Positions 1 through 24,829 of a DNA stretch of 64,000 nt are shown here, one piece after another (position 1 is the stretch's first letter; each line of letters opens with the position of its first letter). This DNA comes from Tubiluchus corallicola (taxonomy: Eukaryota; Priapulida; Priapulimorpha; Priapulimorphida; Tubiluchidae): contig JAQGDQ010000123.1 in the NCBI GenBank assembly GCA_030141605.1, positions 184,001 through 248,000 of the forward strand. The letters run 5' to 3'. The notes beneath the pieces are model-generated. The model was not told where the DNA came from and searched no databases. It saw nothing but the letters and a program-made list of their open reading frames with translations. Position numbers and translations under genes: made by a program.

Positions 1-2051
1 GTGGTAATGGTGTGTTATATTGATGTGACTTCATTCAATGATACAGTTTAGTAGTTCAGCATTAATGTTGCTTATGGTTTAACGTATTCATTCAGTTGTG
101 AAATGCACAGTACTTATATGTCTTATAATTATTATAGTTAATTAGATATTAGCTGTCTATATCTATTGACTACTTGTAAGTATGCGTGGAAATGTATTAA
201 AACATGTTAAAGGACAGGACAATTTTGTACTCGTACCTCAGTTTTATCTATGGTCTGATAATATCAGATAAAAAGGCAAAGGATGAAGACATAGCTCGTT
301 TAACAGACAATGTTAGCACTAACAGCTATTTAACGACTTACACTTACAACAATACAGCTAAAGATGCAATACACAAATAATATGTAGGTTATATGCCCTG
401 GCTTTGGGACCTGCTAGACCCGAACGCAAGACTGTGTGACTGAAGTCCAAAATCTAGACCATTGGCCACCCAACCCAGAATGAGATGTATTATTTCTGTA
501 ATGTAAATCCTTCTTAAAAAATATTTGCACTTAAGACATTTTAAACTGTAGATCATTTGAGCTATATTCTAAAATTGGACAGTGTCATTCTTTTAGTAAA
601 GTTTAAGAAAAATGCATTCAATAAATTTGTTGCTAGGAAGTACATTACTTTTTGGCTAATATAACAACAGTGCTATGAACCCAAGTTCTTTCGTTTGCAG
701 GCTGAAGGTGTTAATGATACCAGAAGTCTGCAAATCAAAGAGCGACGGGTGCAAGTGTTCATGATGCCTAAGAAAACTAGTGTTATTATTACTAATACTA
801 ACTTAATTTAAAACAGGATAGTTAATTTTAATTAACACAAATTCATTGTCTGTAATAATACCATTAGAATGCGTAATTTTACTTTACTACTTTTACTTTA
901 TTTTCTGCAGTAGCTCCAGAATGTCAGATACTTTGTCGCTATCGAAGACAGGCCAATAATGGTCGTAACTGCCCATCAGTACGAACAACTGGCTGTTAAC
1001 GGCATATTGGCCGTTGTTAATGACAATGCTCATTTTTGACTGCTGTTATGTAAATAGTGCCTGTGTTCTAAATGCTAATGTGCAGAGAATGCTCCTTATA
1101 TTAGCTTTAATTAATATTTCTATATAGTGCCTATGTTCTAAATGCTAATGTGCAGAGAATGCTCCTTATATTAGCTTTAATTAATATTTCTATATAGTTT
1201 ACTCATGAATCTCATTTGACAGATTTATTTTAGTCACACACAATCTTCTGCCTCTGTGTTTTAAAGTGCAAGAAAACCCTCCAGTTACATGAAGCTTTAA
1301 AAATTCGTCTTGAAATTTATAACACTTACATACTGCGTTTTTGTATACATATGGCTTGCATTGGCACTAATGCTGTATGAAACTTGTAAATTTAAACTCC
1401 CGCGATGACCATTAAATGCAGCCATTTTGACGATAAGTGATTTGAAACAAGTTTAGATATCACTGAGTAAAGTTTGAAAAAACAATCAGAGCATTCTACT
1501 AAGTAAAATTGTTAATTACCGTATCTCTTCAATAAGATAAAAATACATTTTGTTGGTTAGTGAGTGATACACCTGGAGGTGAGTCAACCATGTTTTACCA
1601 TTTGGTAAAAGCATTTTAAATAATTAATAACTTCCTTTTCTAGTTATATGTCTTTCAAGCTTGCATGGAATTTTTTTAGGATATAGTTTAACATTTCTTT
1701 TTCTTCCCTGGATTTATGTTGTGCATATGTGATGTCATGTAATGGCGCGGTTGGAACAGTATTACTGGAGATTTAAAATGAAAAAACAAAAAATTCCTTT
1801 CAGTGCCAGTACAATCAATATAAGCATAAAATCACTATATTGCTATATAATTATTTAAGGCAATTTTTCCGAAATTACTCCAGTTACCCCTTTTTACGTC
1901 AAAGTACACATTTTAAATGTAAACTGCCTTATTGTTCCTCTTAACTTTGTAGCATTTTCTGTGCTGTTTATGCACAGAAAATGAGAGGGCTCATTTGCTA
2001 TATACAGCTCACTTTATAACAAGTGTTTTACTAAGCTGTATTGTGTTGCAG
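1..2051. other. Upstream intron sequence of the GH31 gene; no exon recognised
   Basis: No GH31 exon (WIDMNE or the RSTF..W.GDN type region) was found here, so the intron preceding exon 2052-2086 appears to exceed 2 kb. The stretch is AT-rich, with a 70-bp tandem duplication at 1054-1193 and a small inverted repeat (GGCCAATA at 951-958, TATTGGCC at 1005-1012). No other gene was seen. Confidence 0.6.
1054..1193. repeat. 70-bp tandem duplication, two copies
   Basis: Two adjacent 70-bp units, 1054-1123 and 1124-1193, differ at one base (CTGTG versus CTATG). Each includes TGTGCAGAGAATGCTCC. It is a recent local duplication with no coding content. Confidence 0.95.
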
Positions 2052-15461
<13,410 letters not shown>

Positions 15462-16869
15462 TAGTTACCAAGTTTGTATTGCAATCTAAAATTAGCTGTG
15501 TCGTCCAAAGATTTTGAATACCATTGATATTATTTCAGCCAGCTAAATGCATAATTGAGTACATTTTAGAAGAATTTGTATAAAATTTTAATGAAGCCTT
15601 TGTTGAATGTATAGCAATTTCAGTAAAGCCAATGCAAATTTATCATCAAATAACTAACACGTGAAAATTTCAGATTTTGAAATCAAAGTTGACAATTACT
15701 TAAAGCTGTGCAAGGGTTCTTCAGAGTAACTCATAGTATAGCATTCAACTACAATAGGCCTTTAAAAGGACATGTATCTGTTGCTGTTTGCATTAGATAT
15801 ATTCATAAAGACACCAAAGACACTGAAGTTGCTTTAAAATTTTATCTTGAAACATGATCATTTTGAACTTGTTTTTTAGAAACTGATGTGATAGTTGAAC
15901 TAGTTTTATTTTTTTAAGTGTAAGTAGTGTTTAATATTAATTGCTTATTAAGTATGGACAGCTGATTCAGGTGCTCAGTGCATTGTCTGTAAGGTGTCTG
16001 AAATTTGTCTTTTTAAATGGAAACTGCATTTTAAAGTAAGTTTCAAAATACTCTTACCATAAATGCACTCATACATCCGTATTTCATTTTTAATTGCTCA
16101 TGTTTAATGCAAATGGTATTAAATGCTAACATAATGAGGTTTTAGTTCTGAAACAGAATACACACTGCACAAAAAATTCCATTTTGTAGTAACAAGATTG
16201 CATATAATCAGTAAGTCAGTTTTGAAAGCTTTCATTTTCATCATTAATGCATCAAATTTATCACCAATCAATCGTGTAAAAATATTATTTTAATGTTTGT
16301 TGTCTTCCTTGGCTAGTGAAAGTAAGCCATTCGCATTTTTTTTCACTGAGTTTATTGCATTAAATTTTTAGCCTGATTGTTATATATTGCTGTGTACCTG
16401 TTACGTAAAACATGATTGGGTATGTGTTTAATTGCAAATTTTGTTATTGCTGAATTTTAAAGCAAAATCTACAGTTGTTGTTTTTAGTGCTGAGAGGAAG
16501 ATGCACGCACAGTAGGGGCCTACTAGTTCAATGTTAATTAACTGAAAAAATGAAACTTGTATATTGTTAGTTTGTTATACATCATTATAGAGAAATTTGA
16601 TTTTAAATGATAGTAATTTGGAATAAATTCAGAAATATTAATCGCACTAGCTATTTGTATTCGTGTTTTATTTCAACTTGTGTGCTGTACTTTAGTGATG
16701 TGGCAACTTATCACTAAAGTATGCATTATGACAACCCAATATCTGTGGAAGACAGAATGTTACGTGTCAAAATAAATAAAAACTGTATGCAATTAAGACA
16801 CAGTTTGCAGAGGGAAGGTATCACATGACTATCATTTTTTACTGCTTGCTTTAAGTAGTTATTGCATAT

Positions 16870-17060
16870 CTCTAGTATTTAATGCTGATCCAAAGGTGTA
16901 TAAAAAATCTGCAATTTGTAATTCATATTTTGCACACCAAAAATCACTTTTCCACGAATGCATCTAGTAAGATTCATTTCTAAACATACAGACACCGAGT
17001 TAAGTGAAGCAGCAAAGAGCTCTAAAATCTACAAAGACAAATGCCAATAGGAGGTGAAGC
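16870..17060. repeat. Direct repeat, copy 1 (partner 18365-18550)
   Basis: Shares GTGTATAAA.AAATCTG, CACGAAT.CA.CTAGTAAGA, TTCATTTCTAAACATACAGA and GAGCTCTAAAATCTAC with 18365-18550 in the same orientation. It is more diverged than copy 2 at its right end. The pair brackets a LINE 3' fragment. Confidence 0.85.
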
Positions 17061-17799
17061 CCGAAGCAAAAATCGAAAAGGACATAAAGACAAGGTTTAA
17101 AAAGTTATTAGTTTTTTTAACTTAAACATGTGATAATTAAGTTTATAATAAAGGCATAGGTAGCACAAAACATTAATTATAATATTCAATTACGAGATTT
17201 TTTTATTGGCATTTCGTAGTGCCAGATTCCATATTCACAGTACATTTTCCATAAGATAACTGAACAACTACTTTGCATTCTATATACCTCCACCTTAAAG
17301 TGGAAGGACATAATAAATATTATTTTATTATTAAGTCATTTGGAATGTGAGAATGTTTTGAATAGGTTACTCCAAAATTTCCATAAATGCACTGATAAAT
17401 TGTACACTACATTGTTAACTAAGCACAGTAAAATAACACTAATATTTATGTTTCAATGACTTTTTCAAAAAATGTGTGTGCGTGTGTGGGCATGCATGCA
17501 TGTGTAGGTCAGCGCACATAATATTATAATATTAAGTAATTAATTTGCAGTGGCATGCTGTCCACACATGCTTCATACATACATACATACACTTTCATTC
17601 TTCCAATTTCAACTATTGTCCATTAGTTTCATATTTTTGCGGTACAACAAACACACACACATTTGAAAAATGACAAGAACGTGCCTTTGCATTTTGTCTT
17701 TAATGATTATGACACATTGTTGAAAAAAGTTAAAATGAAAAAAACCTTGTGGAAATAGGCAAAGATTAGTAGCAATAGAGGTATTTCAAATTTTACATA

Positions 17800-18365
17800 A
17801 ACTCTGTCCAGAAAGCTTATAAAACATGGTTAATCTGAGAAATTTTTTCTATCAAATGCAATATGATAGCATCTTAAATATTCCCAGGGTATGCACAAAA
17901 TTATTATGGAAAAAAAGTTTTCGATATTCGGCTTCTAAAATCTGGAATGAATTGCTCAATCATTTACGCATAGTCACTAACTATAATGTTTTCTTGAGAC
18001 AAATTAACAAATGGAGCGTGGACATTTGTAGATGCTCAGCTTGTGCTACCTAATTTGTGTCAATTATTTTCAAGTACTTTGTACCTTTATTGTTTTAGTG
18101 AATCAGTTTTAGTGTTTTCTGATCATTTTATCTCCACAATTCTTTCCATGTGCTTAGAATTAAGTAATGTTCACCTTTTTAAAAATTTCTATTATTCATT
18201 TTTGTTACTTTCACATTTTGATTTTATTTCCAATTTGAATAAGATTTTTTTCTATTTTAGTAAAAATTTTAGCATTGCGTATTTTAGTCGATATAGCCTA
18301 TTTGGCTAATGTTCTTCCGTTGTACACCCGACTTTAAATAAAGATTTAGTATGTATGCATGTATG
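17800..18365 (+). mobile_element. 3' end of a non-LTR (LINE) retrotransposon
   Basis: The frame at 17826-18053 contains KKSFRYSASKIWNELLNHLR, which matches the C-terminal K.FSY..A..WN.LP..LR tail found after the reverse transcriptase domain of many LINE ORF2 proteins. Downstream is an AT-rich 3' UTR with an AATAAA-like signal (18337) and a short TATG/CATG repeat tail (near 18350-18370). No reverse transcriptase core is present, so this is a typical 5'-truncated insertion. Confidence 0.65.
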
Positions 18366-18550
18366 TCTATATGCAAGATCCAAGGTGTATAAACAAATCT
18401 GTAATTCCTAATTAGCATTTTGCAGGCAAAGAAATCAGTGTTCCACGAATCCACCTAGTAAGATTCATTTCTAAACATACAGACATTTAGTTAAGAGAAG
18501 CAGCACAGAGCTCTAAAATCTACGCAGAAAATGCCCGAAGGAGGTGACGA
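18365..18550. repeat. Direct repeat, copy 2 (partner 16870-17060)
   Basis: The better-preserved copy. It runs directly into the ORF at 18531: the ATG of that ORF lies inside the repeat, and copy 1 has the equivalent but decayed ATGCCAATAGGAGGTG at about 17040. This suggests that the repeat once carried a coding 5' end. Confidence 0.85.
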
Positions 18551-18761
18551 AAGTTTTCTCTTGTGCAAATTTCTATGGTTGGACCTTCTTGCTCATCGTA
18601 CACCTGATGTTGACGAAAATCACCGTGGCAACGCAAACGTGACGAGCAGACTTCGTCAAAATTACGAGTTTTTTCAGAAACGCGCGATTATACTTTCTGA
18701 AGCTTTTCTGTTTAGTAGCAATGGATCCGAAAAAGGTTTCTATTTCTATTTACTGCTTTAG
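18531..18761 (+). CDS. Unassigned ORF with coding-like composition, possibly an exon
   Basis: The frame runs 76 codons from ATG 18531 and begins MPEGGDESFLLCKF. The first two thirds (18531-18735) are noticeably richer in G/C and CpG than the surroundings, with charged residues and no low complexity; a GT donor follows ...NGSEKG at about 18736. I do not recognise the protein. It could be the first coding exon of a mobile-element gene, because the start lies in a duplicated repeat. It could also be chance. Confidence 0.3.
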   Translation: MPEGGDESFLLCKFLWLDLLAHRTPDVDENHRGNANVTSRLRQNYEFFQKRAIILSEAFLFSSNGSEKGFYFYLLL

Positions 18762-20111
18762 TTTCTACTAGTCGTTATAATTCCTGTTTTTTTGTAAAAT
18801 AAATTGGAAGTGATCAGGGTGTAATTTCATATACACGGTTTGATAAGTTTATAATAATCATTAGTTTTTACTACTGTTTTCGATGCATTTATTTTTTATG
18901 ATAATGGTGCATGATAATTAATCTGGACACTCATTTATAGCATAAAAATAAATGCATGATATAGTTACAGTGACTATAGATATTTCACAAGTTTGGAAGT
19001 AGTTAATATAGATTATAGGGAATGCAGCAGTAAAAATTTTATTACTAAAATTCAAGATTGGATATTTTCCGACAGATTAAAAAGAATAAAACAAACGAAA
19101 AATTCTAAAACAATGCACACAATATATTAGGAATTCAGGTTTGAAGTAGACTGTATGCGGTGTGTGTATATTATGGGCACTGAATAGCATACAGCCCAGT
19201 CTCGGATGTGCCTAGAGTTGAAAAAGCATTAAATAACTTGAATGGTAGTAAAGTTCATGATAATGTTTCTGCAATTAAAGCTGTTAAAGGAAATGTCTGT
19301 ACAGCGGGTCGTGGAACAACGCATGCACCCAGCTAGGGGGTTTGGGGCCATTAACCACCAATGCATTTTCCCGTATTTAAGAATATTTTGGAGGCCTCAA
19401 ATGAGATCTAAATTCTGGTACACAGAATGTCTCATACGTGAAAATGTACTTATAATAAGTCAAGTAGCTATTGGCTGATCAACTTTGTAGTTATTGATTG
19501 ATTGTTGTTGAAATTTTGAAATACAATGTAATACAACCAAACTATAAGCTCTAAACTTGGAAAAAATTAGGAAAACCTTTATGGCTTTTTGTTCTACTGT
19601 GAAAAATAAGTTAGCAAAGAAGGAAGACTGCTGTAAACCTTTCAGTCAAAATTTTACTTATGATTCATAACATATTTAAGACTGATTGGATATAAATGTA
19701 TTAAAACTCAATTGTCGTTTGTCAAATTGCCAGGGGCTTGCCACATTGCTAATTAACTTGGAGTCATATCCTGGGTGAAATTTCCTAAATTTAGCGGCTT
19801 CATAAGTCAAAACCCTTGTGTGAATCACAAAATATTGTCTCTAATCTGTGATGTTTCATTAGAGCAGCTAAGTTCAGTGGTGCACCACACGTTCCAGAGT
19901 GCTACCTGCTGTATTCCCAGACAATTTTTTGCATTGTCTAGCAGTTCTATTTCATTGTGATCACATTTTACGCTATGTTTACACTGAAGCAGCAATTCTT
20001 GGCAAATCAGGAGAAAGATTATCACTAAAATCTCGATTAAAATTCCAAATTGGGAGAGTTGTAATGTCTGGCAATTATTGTAACTAATGCGGCTCTACGC
20101 TATAGTTAGGT

Positions 20112-20116
20112 AGTGT
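20112..20116. repeat. Target-site duplication, left (AGTGT)
   Basis: AGTGT immediately precedes the left LTR and is repeated at 24825-24829 after the right LTR. Five bp is the usual size for Ty3/gypsy integrases. Confidence 0.92.
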
Positions 20117-20327
20117 TGTAACGTCTTGGCAACATTTGTAACTTTGTTAGAAACTTTATAGAACATTTAACATAAGTGTTTCTTGCTTATTAATCTGTTT
20201 ATTCACAAAGACTGCTGCCATGATAAGTCTAGAGAATGTAACGGTTCGTGGCTTGCCCGCTGAAAACAGTGAGGGGAAACCTTAGTGAGCACAAACATAA
20301 AAAAACCATAGATAAGAACATGTCACA
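20117..20327 (-). repeat. 3' LTR of the gypsy element
   Basis: A 211-bp LTR starting TGTAACGTCTTGG and ending TGTCACA on the plus strand. It matches 24610-24824 closely. Confidence 0.95.
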
Positions 20328-20341
20328 TCCTCTTCCTTTTA
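20328..20341 (-). promoter_or_regulatory. Polypurine tract of the gypsy element
   Basis: On the minus strand the run AAAAGGAAGAGGA abuts the 3' LTR, the expected primer site for plus-strand DNA synthesis. Confidence 0.8.
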
Positions 20342-20441
20342 AAAGTAAGTAACATAGACCAACTAAACTGAAAAACATCAATCTAAGCAGATATCAAGGT
20401 CACAAAATTAAAGGTCAACATCAAGGTTATCAATACTCAAA

Positions 20442-20783
20442 CTAGGTAACATAATCATTAAGAAACTTAGGTCTCTGAATGCGCCTACCAGAACGTGTTC
20501 TAATCTCGTTATCATTCCTCTGTCTGTTATCATTAAGTGTGTCTGGTATCACGTCTTGTTTCTGTCTCATGTTGTCGTATGGGCAGTATACAGATTCATT
20601 TATATAAGTCTCAGACGTCTTGCACAGATGAACTCTGTTTCTTCTGTACACCAACATTAAGGTTACAAGGTAAGACCTTTCACCAATCTTCCGTATCACT
20701 ATAGCTTTCTCCCACATCTTCCCTTTTTGTAGAGGGTCCATACGTACAACATCCCCAACCATTAATTGAATCAAAGGTTTCGC
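20442..20783 (-). pseudogene. Integrase C-terminal tail beyond the premature stop
   Basis: This continues the pol frame directly after the TAG at 20786-20784. It starts AKPLIQLMVGDVVRM, the C-terminal beta-barrel type segment of gypsy integrases (GD.V....), and ends about 114 residues later with a basic tail (RTRSGRRIQRP). Being in the same frame with no other lesion, it was part of the same protein before the nonsense change. Confidence 0.85.
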
Positions 20784-23423
20784 CTATTGGTTGTAATATG
20801 TAGCTTGGCGATCCTTCTGAGCAATGATTTTCTCTCTAGTATTTGGCACAAATTTCGGCTCTAGCAAGGAAGATGGCATTGGTAGTGTAGTCCGTGTCCG
20901 TCTTCCAAACAATCGTTGAGCTGGTGATGCATTAAGAACTTCCGCTGGTGTATTTCTATAAGCCAATAGAGACAAGTATGGGTCTTCTTTTGCAACTAGC
21001 GCTTTCTTCATCAAACGCTTAGCAGTGTTGACAGCATTCTCAACTTTGCCATTCGATTTTGGATACCTCGGTGAAGAACTTTCATGCTGGAAGCCATAAA
21101 TTTTAGCAAAAGTTTTAAACTCTTGAGAATCAAATGGCACATTATCAGAACGGAGCATTTCTGGTATTCCATGCCGAGAAAAATGTGCTTTCAACTTTGT
21201 TATGACTGTTCTAGGTTCTTTTGATTCAAGCTTGTCTATTTCAAAGAAGTTGGAATAATAGTCAGCAGTTATGAGATAATCAGTATTATTTACCTCACAC
21301 AGATCACTTCCTACAATCTGCCATGGTCGAGTTGCAATTTGTGGAATCAATTCCTCCTTTTGCTGTGACCGTGGATATGCATTACAGATTTCACACTTTT
21401 GAATGTAAGATTCAAAATCAGCGTTCATCCGGGGCCAGAATACAACTTCACCTGCTCTTCGCAAGCAGCCTTGTATTCCCATGTGGCAAGCATGAACCAG
21501 TCTAATGAAAGACAGCCTTTCGCTCGATGGGTATACAATTCTCTCACCTTTAAATATCAAACCTTCGTTTATTGCCAGTTCGTCTCTATTATTAAAGTAT
21601 TGCCGTAGATCCGGTTGCACCTCAGACACTTTGCAAGGCCAGCCAGACCTAATCATAGATTGCAAAGCTTTCACTGTAGCCACTTTGAGCAATTCAAGTT
21701 TCTCATCTTTAAAAGTAGCAGGTACGTATTCCAAAGCACGTACAGTTTCAAATTCTAAAGCAATGTCATCAGTCTCGGGGAGAGAAGCACGAGACAAGGT
21801 GTCAGCCATCAGCATGGTTGCTCCTTTCCTATATACTACTTCAACATCATAGTTTTGCAGCACCAACATCATGCACTGTATTCTCTTAGGAGCACTAAGT
21901 ATGCTCTTCTTGAGTATGGATTCTAGAGGCTTGTGATCAGTTTCCAGTTTTACTTTACGAGCGTAGCAGCAGTGGTCAAACTTTTGAATACCAAAAATTA
22001 GACTCAGCATTTCCTTTTCAAGTTGCGCATAGTTCTGTTCGGTTGCAGTCAAAGTTCGAGAGGCGAATGCAATTGGTTGACCATTCTGCATTAGACATGC
22101 ACCTAAGCCTGACTGACTGCTGTCACATTGCAGAGTAAGTTTTTCATCTGGGTTGTAATATCTGAGCACGGGAGACGTAGTTATGAGCTTTTTAACCTGT
22201 GCAAATACCTCTTGTTGTTCAAAGTTCCATCTGAATTCTGTTTTGTCAGACATTACGTTACTAATAGGTTTAAAGACTTCAGAAAGCATAGGCAAAAACT
22301 TTGCCAAGTAATTGACAAAACCACACAGTCTTCTTACTCCCGTCTTATCGATTGGAGCCGGCATATTTTGCACCGCTGCGACCTTGTCGGGGTCAGCTTT
22401 AATACCATTAGCACTCAGAATATGCCCGTGGTATCGCACTTCACTACGTTGAATCTGACTTTTATCTGGATTCAGTTTTATATTTCTTTCACGACATCGT
22501 TCAAAGAATGCTCTCAGTTTGTTGTTATGGTCAACACCGGCTTCTGTAATGGTAGCACCACAACCATAAATTAGTACGTCATCATGGAAGTCTTCTTTTC
22601 CTTTTAAGCCTTGTATTTGCTCATCCATTTTCTTCTGAAAAATCTCAGGCCAAGCTGAAATCCCAAACGGAGCTCTAGTATAACGATATCTACCGAACGG
22701 AGTATCAAATGTTGTTAGATCTTTGGTCTTTTCTTCTAGCTTCATGTGATGAAACCCACTTGTCACTTTGAAAGTAGAAAAGAGCTTCGCATTGCACAGT
22801 CTAGGAGTAAGCTCCTCCATTGTAGGAATATGGTAGATTTCTCGTCTGATAGCATTATTCAGTGGTTTAGGATCCAAGCAGATTCTGATACTCCCCGAAC
22901 GTTTAGTAGCAGTTGTGTAAGCGTTAACCCAGTCAGTAGGGTGGTCTGCACGTTCAGTGATGTTGTTTTGTTCGAGTCTGTCAAGTTCAGCTTTAAATTT
23001 ATCTCGCATGTTATAAGGAAATCGCCTACATGGTTGTACAACTGGCGGTACAGTAGGATCAATTTTCAAACTTACACATCCAGGGAATTCTCCTGGTACC
23101 TCACTGAAAATATCAGAAAATTCAGTTAGTAAAGCATTACAATCAGCAACACTACAAACATCTGAAACATGTGCTGTAGGCCTAGTACTGCTATCACTAC
23201 ACAACATATTAGCAACATTGGCTGATTCAACCCTTTTGAAGTTATTTTCATTTACAGTAATAAGCTTCATTTGTTGTGAAGCACGAGAACCTAACAATGG
23301 TACATAATTTTCGTTTACGACCAAAAAGTTCACAGAGTAACTTTTCTTATTCACTGGATTTACAATTGGCAATCTGACTTGCCCAATGGGACTTATTTTA
23401 GTTATGTTCCACATTTCTAACAC
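20784..23423 (-). pseudogene. pol: Gypsy pol: protease C-terminus, reverse transcriptase, RNase H, integrase
   Basis: An 879-codon frame. The first ~60 residues (…SVNFLVV, PLLGSRASQ) are the second half of the aspartic protease. Reverse transcriptase spans about 105-340: motif B-like TPFGRYRYTRAPFG and FHDDVLIYG (about 279-287) for the Y.DD box. Motif A reads FSTFKVTSGFHHM, with Lys (about 219) where the catalytic Asp is expected. RNase H: LQCDSSQSGLG (D434), E469, D496, D541. Integrase: H644/H647/C677/C680 zinc site, then D707, D760 and E795 for the DDE triad. The frame is entered without an ATG (the first Met codon is GTG) and lies in the -1 frame relative to gag. It stops early at TAG 20784-20786. 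Confidence 0.93.
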
Positions 23424-23428
23424 AGTCT

Positions 23429-24499
23429 TTACAGTAGAAGTTTATCACACAAGTGATGCGGCACAAGTCTTTCAGGTATAATGTTTATACTGGCCCCACA
23501 ATCGATCTGAAAAATCGTAGGTGTACCCGCCATAAGCCATTCACTGTAAATCTGAGGCTGTTGCGTGGTACACTGTTCAGCATCATGAACAGTATGAGTT
23601 ACAGTTCCAATCGCATGCTCATTCGACTGTTCCTCACAGTTTGCCATGTCAAAGACAATTTGGCTTCTTCTCGACGGAAATGATTTTGCACGAGTGTCAG
23701 TTCTACCTCTAGATTTGCACATAGACTGAAAATGATTTTTTCCATGGCAAATGTTACATGTTTTGCCATAAGCAGGACATTTATTTTTGTCCCATTCATG
23801 CTTACGCCCACAGAAGTGACAGTCAATCACCTTTTTCTTAGTACCCGTGGCTTTACTAGCACTACCTTTATTAGTTTTGGGTTTGACAGCTTGCACTTGT
23901 TCAGAGTAGGAAGCTTGTTCAGCCTTTATATTTTTAAGTTGACTTGCAGACTCAGCAAACGAGCGACAAATAGTTATGCAGCTACTCAATGTTAGTTTTG
24001 ACTCTTGCAGTAGTCGCTTACGAGTAATATTGTCAGTTATGCCTAGAACTATCCGATCCCGTATCAGACTATCAGTTAGATTGCCGTAATTACACCTTTT
24101 GGCTAGTGTGCGCAAAGATGAGACATAGGCGTCGATTGTTTCACGAGGATTTTGATCGCGTTTATTAAAACAATATCTTTTGTAAGTTTCATTAGTTTCT
24201 CCAACACAAAATGCTTCAAATTTTTGTAGAACCATTGCAACATTTGTTTTATCTGCCTCATTTTCAAATTCTAGTCCATCAAAAATTTCCACACACTCAG
24301 GACCCAAAACGGTCAATAATGTGGCTGTTCTAACAGCATAATTTGCTTCATTGAGCTTCAAAGCCACCTCATAATTGTCCCACATGCGACGAAATTTTCG
24401 CCATTTCACAGCTAAATTTCCATGCAGGTCTAGTCTAGGTGGTGCAGGTAGAACACTATACGGGGAAGTAACTTGAATATGACCTTCGCCATCAGCCAT
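23429..24499 (-). CDS. gag: Gypsy gag with two zinc knuckles and the protease active-site half
   Basis: A 356-residue ORF starting MADGEGHIQV. The N-terminal half is the capsid-type region (W.KF...W.NYE, R..FN.R.Q...E.IDAYV..LR, typical of metazoan gypsy elements). Two zinc knuckles follow: CX2CX3HX6C at 227-241 and CX2CX4HX4C at 248-261. The protease active site is FQIDCGASINIIP near 331-342, so DCGA replaces the usual DTGA/DSGA. The ORF stops about 20 residues later, before the protease flap and second half, which sit in the next frame. Confidence 0.93.
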   Translation of the reverse strand: MADGEGHIQVTSPYSVLPAPPRLDLHGNLAVKWRKFRRMWDNYEVALKLNEANYAVRTATLLTVLGPECVEIFDGLEFENEADKTNVAMVLQKFEAFCVGETNETYKRYCFNKRDQNPRETIDAYVSSLRTLAKRCNYGNLTDSLIRDRIVLGITDNITRKRLLQESKLTLSSCITICRSFAESASQLKNIKAEQASYSEQVQAVKPKTNKGSASKATGTKKKVIDCHFCGRKHEWDKNKCPAYGKTCNICHGKNHFQSMCKSRGRTDTRAKSFPSRRSQIVFDMANCEEQSNEHAIGTVTHTVHDAEQCTTQQPQIYSEWLMAGTPTIFQIDCGASINIIPERLVPHHLCDKLLL

Positions 24500-24609
24500 T
24501 TTATCCTACCACAGTCTTCCCGAGAGAAATTTTGGCGTTACTCAAAGAAGTGATGTTATCAGCGTATCCGTAGTTAAGCACTCGCTGATAACTTCCATCC
24601 GTACTACCA

Positions 24610-24824
24610 TGTAACGTCTTGGCAACATTTGTAACTTTGTTAGAAACTTTATAGAACATTTAACATAAATGTTTCTTGCTTATTAATCTGTTTATTCACA
24701 AAGACTGCTGCCATGATAAGTCTAGAGAATGTAACGCCTAGTGGCTTGCCCGCTGAAAACAGTGAGGGGAAACCTTAGTGAGCACAAACATTAAAATATA
24801 AACCATAGATAAGAACACGTCACA
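24610..24824 (-). repeat. 5' LTR of the gypsy element
   Basis: A 215-bp LTR, TG...CA, containing the element promoter by position. Immediately inside it on the minus strand is TGGTAGTACGGATGG, whose first five bases fit a tRNA 3' end primer site (TGG); the rest does not match a primer I can name. Confidence 0.95.
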
Positions 24825-24829
24825 AGTGT
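24825..24829. repeat. Target-site duplication, right (AGTGT)
   Basis: Direct copy of 20112-20116, confirming that both LTRs belong to one insertion. Confidence 0.92.

Larger units (their letters stand above)
15462..20116. other. Intergenic region between the GH31 gene and the gypsy element
   Basis: Holds the glucosidase 3' UTR (a candidate AATAAA near 16622), a pair of divergent direct repeats, a LINE 3' end and an unassigned ORF at 18531-18761. The rest is AT-rich DNA without recognisable genes on either strand. Confidence 0.6.
20117..24824 (-). mobile_element. Ty3/gypsy LTR retrotransposon, structurally complete, minus strand
   Basis: A 4.7 kb element bounded by LTRs (20117-20327, 24610-24824), both TG...CA, and by AGTGT target duplications. 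Gag lies at the right and pol at the left. The order of protease, reverse transcriptase, RNase H and integrase is that of the gypsy group. The LTRs differ at roughly eight bases plus short indels, so insertion was fairly recent but not new. The copy looks inactive: protease is split between frames, the motif A aspartate of reverse transcriptase is replaced by Lys, and integrase has an in-frame TAG. Confidence 0.97.

Noticed and set aside
700-790. Candidate upstream GH31 exon after TTTGCAG at 694-700
   Set aside because: No frame matches the GH31 region expected before LLEFNMFG.
21323-23129. Several plus-strand ORFs of 60-148 codons
   Set aside because: Antisense shadows of the gypsy pol gene.
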